A stretch of DNA of 64,000 nt from Myotis daubentonii (lineage: Eukaryota; Chordata; Mammalia; Chiroptera; Vespertilionidae), in assembly GCF_963259705.1 (NCBI RefSeq), contig NC_081852.1, positions 59,892,859-59,956,858 on the forward strand, in the 5' to 3' direction. The first letter of the stretch is position 1. Each line of letters opens with the position of its first letter. Positions 57,686 through 64,000 of the stretch are shown here, piece after piece. A model generated the notes under the pieces. That model was not told the DNA's origin. It searched no databases and was given only the letters and a program-made list of their open reading frames with translations. The position numbers and the translations under genes were made by a program.

Positions 57686-59519
57686 ACGGCTGTGGGGGCC
57701 GGCCCTGCCCGTGTCTTGCGCACACGCTCTCTGTGTGCTGACTACCTAAGAGAACGCAGGACGGCATGGGGTGCACCTGACCAGCTTTCGTGGACAACCG
57801 CAAACTGTTCTGCAAAGCGTTGTACCCATTCACCCTCCACTCACGAGAGCCCAGGGCCTCAGGTATCCCCGCCATTCACCGCTGTCTGCCTCCTCGCCCG
57901 GCCTTTTCTCTTCGGGTCCCCTATGCTTCTAACTTGCATCTCCCGTGACCACGGATGCTGGGCACTTTGTCATGCCCCAGGTCCATCTGGATAGTCATTT
58001 TTATACAGTGCGTCCTGGTCAAGTGTTTGGTCAGCACCCTCAGCAGCTGTGTGTCCTGGCACCTGCTCTCAGCTCCCGTTCAGCTTGGGGAGGGCTCTGG
58101 CCCTACTGGCAATGCCGGCGAGTTTCCCCTGTTGGTGGAGGTGTGTCGTCTCGGGTGCCAACAACACCGATGGGTCTGAGCACTTACTAGAACAGTCTGA
58201 CTCCTTCACCCACCATTGCGGGCGGGAACAGAAGCTGGGTTGTGGCTTTGCTCTGTGGCGTGGCCGTGGCTCTCTGGAAGCGGGGCTGATGGGAGGCAGC
58301 CAGCTGTGTCCCCGGTCACCTCGCGCGTCCTCTCTGGGCCGCAGTGCGAGCCTCGCGTTCTCGTCTGAAGACTCTGGTTTCTGGATCGCTGCACCCACTG
58401 CCTGCTGCTCTAAATGAAGCCCATCGGTCTCTCCCGCTCGCCGCGCTGGAACTCACGCATCCGCTGTTCTGAAATGTGGATGCCTGCCTGGGCACAGGCT
58501 GGTGGCAGAGTGAATTCCAGTTCCACTGTCACAATGTTTCATTAAAAGAAAAACAACCAGAGCAGCGTCTCGATGAAGAAGGATGCTCCTGTCACTAGCT
58601 ATCCCACGGGGAGCCCGTCTGCGTGGACACGCACCTGGTGAAGAAGAAGGTGAGCTCTGGGGCTGCAGGCTCACCCTGCGGGGGTCCGGGGCCGGAAGGG
58701 TGGCAGGTGAGGGCACACGGGACCAGAGGAAGCCGGCAGGGGTGCTGCTGTTTCCAGCGCCACGGCGTCTGACTCACCCACAGAAACCTGGGGCCACACG
58801 CTCTCCCCCTGAGCTCTGAGCCCCAGCGCGTGGCTGCCCCCACCCAGCATCTCCCCTGCAAAGCAGGTGCGTGAAGAGGCTGCTGCTGGACATGGCAGGC
58901 TTGGGCCGAAGGCTTGCGCAGGAGGCGGCCTGTGCCCTCGCAGATCTCCACCTTTCCTTCAAGGGGGTGCTAGCCCCCCGAGCTGTGCCGAGGGCCCCTG
59001 GGATGCTGGCTGTGGACTGTGACTGTGAAGGCCAGCCCGCGTGGGTGCTCGGAAGGGCAGGCACCCTACTGGGATGGCGGCGCTGGGATGTGCTGGCAGA
59101 GTTTTGACTGGAGCCTGTTTGACTGGCATGGCCAGGGAGCAGAGAGGGCACCGTGCTGGGGTCCGGCCCCTCCGAGCCAGGGGCTGCTGGCCGCGTGGCC
59201 TCCAACATGAAGTCCCTTCCCTGGCCCCGGCCCCAGGACGGAGTCTGGGGACCCAGCAGTCACCCACGGAGGCAAGGTGAACTGTCACCATGAGCACAGA
59301 GTCACCCGCGGGACTGGGGAGCGACACTCCCAGCGTGGGGGCAGCGCTGGCCGGGGCGCAGGGCACGGGCAGCCGGAAGCGGCCGCAGGAGGCCAACCTC
59401 GTCTTCACCCCCCTGCAGCGGCCCAAGGCTCGAGTCAGGCTGCGGGGAGGAGTGCATGACCCTGAGAACATAAAGGACAAAATATTTCCGACAACGAGAG
59501 GCTGGTCTTGGCCAACTTT

Positions 59520-60060
59520 GATGTAAACTTCCCTTTGGTTTTTATAAGATTTTCTCTCCCTAAGCAATAAGCGAGAGACTGATATGATCGTTTACATGTG
59601 AATTCACATGAACACAATATCTATGACTTTTCATTTCTTGCCATTTAAACTTTTTAAAAGTAAATTGAGACGGATGACTCAAGTTATTTCATTTGATTTC
59701 TTGAAAAATGCAGGCTTGAGAGGAAAAGTACAGGGAAGTGATTTTCTACCTGGTTAAAAAAAATTGAGAAGAAACTTTTAAAATTTAAAGATAAATATTA
59801 GAATATAACTAATTAATGTAGAAGCAGGAGTAATTAAAACAAATGAGGTCACTGAAGACTTAAGCAGTAAAATAAATTGAGTTCATGCAAAAGTTGGGCA
59901 ACGTTGAATAACAGTGTACATTTAATCACGGCCCATTTGAAATTGATTAACTATGCCCTTGAAATTAACTATTGAACATTTTTAATTGGCTAGATGTAGC
60001 CCATTTATTTTCCTAAGGACTTGGGCTAAATTTTATAACTTAAGCAGTTTCTAAAAAACA
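59520..60060. promoter_or_regulatory. AT-rich candidate enhancer
   Basis: About 540 bp of AT-rich, repeat-free DNA within a GC-rich region has many homeodomain cores (TAATTAATG near 59811; GTAATTAAAAC near 59830; AATTGATTAAC at about 59942; GAAATTAACT near 59961) and an AP-1-type TGACTCA at 59675-59681. The density is unusual, but AT-rich DNA gives such cores by chance too. Confidence 0.3.
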
Positions 60061-60241
60061 CATTTTTTATTGATGATGCGGCATTCCGATGGCGGCGTGA
60101 ATTAGGCTGGCGAAGTGAGGGGCAGCTTTTGTGCAGTGATCAGTGCACCTGGGGTCCGAGGAAGACGGAAGTGAGACCCCGCATCTGCTTAACCTGCAGG
60201 TCGGCCGGGCTCCGGGCCGCGTGTTTCCCACATTTCATTTT

Positions 60242-60516
60242 CAGACGGTGTATGTAGCGTGGAGCTCAGACGGTGCATGTAGCGTGGAGCTCGGACGGTG
60301 TATGTAGCGTGGAGCTCGGACGGTGCATGTAGCGTGGAGCTCGGATGGTGTATGTAGCGTGGAGCTCAGACGGTGTATGTAGCGTGGAGCTCAGACGGTG
60401 TATGTAGCGTGGAGCTCGGACGGTGTATGTAGCGTGGAGCTCAGACGGTGTATGTAGCGTGGAGCTCAGACGGTGTATGTAGCGTGGAGTTCAGACGGTG
60501 TATGTAGCGTGGAGCT
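60242..60516 (+). repeat. 25-bp minisatellite, 11 units
   Basis: The unit is CAGACGGTGTATGTAGCGTGGAGCT. Eleven units sit in exact 25-bp register, followed by a CAGAC stub. Differences are all transitions: TGCATG in units 2 and 4, CGGA in units 3, 4, 5 and 8, GGAGTT in unit 10, and one GATGG in unit 5. No spacers, so not a CRISPR array. Confidence 0.97.
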
Positions 60517-61943
60517 CAGACTCGGGAAGCGGGCATTAGTGAGTATTCCCCCCCTTTCATTTGACGTGTAGATTTCTCTCCACTTTCTTGTCTGTCTTCA
60601 CGCTCAGCTCTTCCATCAGCTGCACCCCCAGGACCTGCCCGTCCCCCACTGGACACGAGGAGGAACTCCAGCCCCGTCTCAACAGGAGGATGCCTGGCTG
60701 CCGGCGCTGTGGCCAGGGTCTGGGTTGTGGGGTCCGATCCGAAAGGCGCCATGCGGGGAGCTTGCCCAGCTGCGAAGCCGGAGCTGCTCGGTGGCTTGGG
60801 TGCCAGGGGAGAGGCGTTTGGGAATAAGAGTTTGTGTTATCGGTTACTGACTCGGGGAAGGGTACCACTGGGTGCCTTCTGGGCATGCCCGGAGCACAGA
60901 GAGGACTTGTAAAGGGCTTTTCAATAAAAACTTTGTGGCCACACAGCCTTTCTCTACACACAATATCGAACCCCTCCATCTCCTGAGCGTGGAGCTCTGT
61001 TGCGAGCGTCCACTGAAGGAAATAACGCAGGCTGGGTCATCAGGGCTCCAGCGGAGGGAAGCCGCTGGGCTCAGATGAGCTGAGGATGGAGAGCTCTGGC
61101 TGCTCAATCAAGGCTGCTTCTCACTTCGGGGCGCACCTGCGTGAAGATGGCGTCCGGGATGCTGGATGGTGGACGTGTCCATGAAGCTGGGAGGGGTGGG
61201 GCCCGGCTGTCTGAGCGCGCGGCCTGGGGTTCCAGGTAGGTACGTGTCATCCGTGGTCAGGTGGCCACCAGGAAGGGCCATTCGGTCACCCAGGACAAGT
61301 GCTCACACTACGGTCCGTGTTCTTACTTGCTGCACGAATACAGGGCTTACCCATGAACCATGGCAGCAAGACCAGTGGTTTCCAAACTTCTACACGGAAG
61401 AACCCTAAACCATCTCCTGGAACCCTGAGAGAGGATGAAAGAGGCGACTCGCAGGGGCGTGGCGGCGGGTGATGCAGGTCAGGGAGGGCGTGGCTGCTGA
61501 AGCCTCTCTGTGACTGGGGGCGGCCACAGACCCCCACTACCTGGCCAGTCTCTGATGCTCTGACCCCTACCGATCTCTGCGCTCCAGCGGCAGTGGTGCC
61601 GACACGCAGCGTTCTGTGGCCTTTATCGCGGTTCCGGGGAGGGGAACATGGTCTCCGAAGAGCTCCCCTCAGAAACGGAAATGACTGGGAATGTGGGAAA
61701 CACTCCCCTGGCCGCCTCAGGCAGGGGAGGCGCTGATTATCATTTCAGACCGTACGGATCTCTGGTTCTTGTGGTGCCTGTCCTGTCATTACTTGTGGCT
61801 GCGTACGAACCATCTGAAAACTTGATTTCAAACAACCACTGTACTTCCTCACAGCCGTGCGAGTCAGGAATGTGGAGCGGGCTTGGCTGGGTGTTTCTTC
61901 TCGGCTTCCAGGGGCGCATCTGGGGCAGTGAGCGGCCCTTGGT
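60517..61943. other. Single-copy DNA
   Basis: No gene recognised. CAGTGGTTTCCAAACTTC at 61372-61389 looks like the start of a hAT-type element, but no matching right end is seen. Confidence 0.38.
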
Positions 61944-62280
61944 GTGTCTCTCTGATCCTCATTCTCTGTCCTCTGTGTCTGTCTCCATCTATCTCTGTCT
62001 CTCTGCCTCTCCGTTTGTCTCTGTCTCTTTGTCTCTGTACCTCTCTGTCTCTCTGTTTCTGTTTGTCTCTGTGTCTCTCTGTGACTCTCTGTCTCTGTGT
62101 GTCTCTCTCTCTCTCTCTGTCTCTCTCTGTCTCTCTCTCTCTGTCTCTCTCTGTCTCTCTGGCTCTCCCTGTTTGTCTCTGTCTGTCTCTGTGTCTCTGT
62201 ACCTCTCTGTCTCTGTGTCTCTCTCTGTCTCTCCGTGTCTCTGTGTCTGTCTCTCTCTGCCTGTCTCTCTGTGTGTCCCC
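61944..62280 (+). repeat. Pyrimidine-rich (TCTCTG)n-type tract
   Basis: About 335 bp of TCTCTG/TCTG units on one strand and CAGAGA/CAGAGACAG on the other. The strong strand asymmetry can give triplex DNA. The 292-codon plus-strand frame (61648-62526) and Arg-Glu-rich minus frames are by-products. Confidence 0.92.
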
Positions 62281-64000
62281 ACCCCCGTCCCATGTGAGGG
62301 CCCATCGCTAGACCAGAGCCTGTGGCGGCGCTCGGACTTCCCGCAGGGTTGCCTTAGATGCCGGATTCCTTATGTGGTGACTGGCTCCATGTTCTCTGGT
62401 GCAAAGCAAGTCACCATCCCCCCAGGTTCAAGGGGGAGACTAGGGGTACCAGCCTCCCGTTCCAGGTGGGGGACAGCAGAGCCACATGCAGAAGGGACAC
62501 AGTGTGCAGCCAAACGTGGGAGATAAAATGGGCCACGTTAGGGTCCTAAACATACACGCTTCCAGGAGACGCACAGACTGGGAGCGCTCGGGCCACTGAA
62601 AGGCCGACGCAGACCCTGACGGGGGACTGGAGCGCTGGGCGGGGAGCCGGAGCGGAGCGCTGCTCAGTGTCCGGGAGATGGTCGCCCGCCCTGGTCCCTC
62701 AGGGAGCCCGGAGGCAGTGGCACCTCTGCCCTTAAGGGAACATCTATACCCTCCGGGGTGGCCTCGGGCCATGGACTCACACCTGCTCCCGCCAGTCCTC
62801 CCACCACAGCGGGCCACACATGGGCCAATCCGCACGCGTGAGGAGGCCGGGACCTGCACCGGGGACCCTGACCTCTCAGAGTGTCATCTCTGCCCAACGG
62901 GATCCGAACGCCGGGCACCAGGTGAGAGGAGAACCAAGGAGACTCACCAGGGAAGGAGTTCACGGGCAACACAGGGAAGGGATCTCCCCTTGGAGGCCTG
63001 ACGCGGCCAGGAGTCTCCTGGGCTCCAGGAGGGAGGGGCGGCTCGGTGAGGGTCAGGGGGACAGCTGAAGCCATGACCCCGAGGACACCAAGCCACGAGC
63101 GGTGCCTCTGCAACCAGAGGTGAAGTATCACGTGCAAACCAAGCTACCCTTGACTTCCTGTCTCCACCCCCAAAAGAGAGGCCCGGCCATCCAGAAAGCC
63201 AGCCAGGGCCGGCTCAGGAGCATCGTGCCGAACATTGTAGGTTTAGGAACTGAAACTCAGTACGTTAATTAGTCCGAATAGCAGGGAACTCACAGCCCAA
63301 GCGCCAGGGGAACCCACGTCAGGCTGTTACTCATGTTCAGCATAAACGGTTTTGAAATCTCCCGGATGCCAATTCAGAGGAGAGGGCGCTCTCCTTGCTG
63401 CCTCTGTGACCCGGAGGACAGGCAGGTCGCGCAGGAAGCCGGGTGGGGTGGGCAGGGTCCCAGGCCCGTGCCCATCCGGCCTGGTCCTGTTGGAGGGCTG
63501 GGTCCTCTGACTGATGTGCCCGTGCGCCCTGGCTTCTCCGAGTTGCTACGACCGTGCTTCCGCTCGGGGATCAAGAAGGAGGTCACAGTCTGTCGGGGGC
63601 ACGTTTGGTTTCGCTTGCACGTAAGGAGCTGGAGCAGACGGCGGGGTGGGGGGTGAGGGGGGCATCCACCCCCCGAGGACAATGTCAGTGAAGTCAGGGC
63701 ACAAGGACTCTCCGTTCTCACCTGCGCATCAACCCTCTTTCCTGACGAGGTTTCTTTTGTTTCTGAGACACCTTGTTCTCATACCTGAATCTCTTTTCAG
63801 ACGTGTGTTGTGAGTTTCCCCTGATGACTAAATCCTGGGGAGGGTATTGAAACACCAAGGTCCCGGGCATATATGTTCCTGACTCTGGATTCACGGACTC
63901 CTGCAGGGAGATCACCCCATCACTGAGTCCACACCCATGGGGGCAACATACCCAAGGGGATGGGACACCCACTGTGTCCACAGCAGAACTTGACATTGGT
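62281..64000. other. GC-rich single-copy DNA
   Basis: No repeat or gene recognised. Frames up to 157 codons run on both strands without known domains. Confidence 0.4.

Larger units (their letters stand above)
56543..60241. other. Single-copy DNA with candidate elements
   Basis: No gene supported. Candidate elements and one TG-rich tract are listed separately. 58200-59480 is GC-rich with dense frames on both strands. The ATG at 59290 has a favourable start context (GTCACCATGAGC) but leads to an unrecognised 78-codon frame. Confidence 0.4.

Noticed and set aside
59290..59526. A 78-codon frame with a good start context
   Set aside because: Only the ATG context is favourable. No known protein is recognised, no clear splice donor follows, and it ends in AT-rich DNA. 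A database search and RNA reads would decide.
60242..60516. Possible CRISPR array
   Set aside because: The units are directly adjacent with no spacers, and the host is a mammal.
61372..61389. Possible hAT left end
   Set aside because: No matching inverted end or 8-bp duplication is visible.
61648..62526. A 292-codon frame and Arg/Glu-rich minus frames
   Set aside because: They rest on the TCTCTG tract, and the rest of the frame has no recognisable domain.

Overview
The window reads as nuclear DNA of a mammal, and the repeats point to a vespertilionid (vesper) bat. It holds eleven tRNA-derived SINEs of the bat Ves type, two non-autonomous Helitrons with A|TC...CTAG|T boundaries, and three short hAT transposons with 8-bp target duplications, one of which I recognise as SPIN. 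Together with MIR, MLT1/MaLR, Tigger, MER5-like and L1M remnants, this combination is what is known from vespertilionid genomes. Family names come from recognition by eye, not from a library search.

I find no gene I can support. The open frames are short, overlap on both strands, and lack recognisable domains or a splice-consistent exon series. The longest ones lie in tandem or low-complexity DNA: a 20-bp minisatellite, a CCAT tract and a pyrimidine tract. The only protein-like signals are decayed L1 ORF1 and ORF2 pieces. The window is best described as intergenic or deep-intronic DNA.

Layout. 1-5.5 kb: GC-rich single-copy DNA with one Ves SINE and a small local duplication. 5.5-7 kb: a hAT MITE, an antisense L1 ORF1 fossil and a deleted Tigger1-like element. 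7-18 kb: mostly single-copy, with a MIR, a SPIN element, an L1 tail, a bat L1 inserted in an MLT1 LTR, and a third hAT element. 18-28 kb: an AT-rich repeat domain with three L1M fossils, Ves SINEs, a MER2/Tigger-like element and a Helitron nested in an L1. 28-33 kb: single-copy DNA with MIR and MER5-like pieces. 33.06-34.04 kb: a 49-copy minisatellite. 34-55 kb: GC-rich single-copy DNA with simple repeats, four more Ves SINEs and two L1 tails. 55.7-56.5 kb: an L1 fragment abutting the second Helitron. 56.5-64 kb: single-copy DNA with an 11-copy 25-bp minisatellite and a pyrimidine tract.

Several repeat-free stretches keep many CpGs or hold dense homeodomain-type AT motifs, and some carry textbook motifs (an RFX X-box, a CArG box, a TCF/LEF site, a POU palindrome, an IRF-like site). 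They are listed as candidate regulatory DNA at low confidence, because conservation cannot be measured here. The most notable items are the dated stack of DNA transposons, the higher-order structure of the minisatellite, and a Ves SINE copy with a near-consensus CTCF motif.
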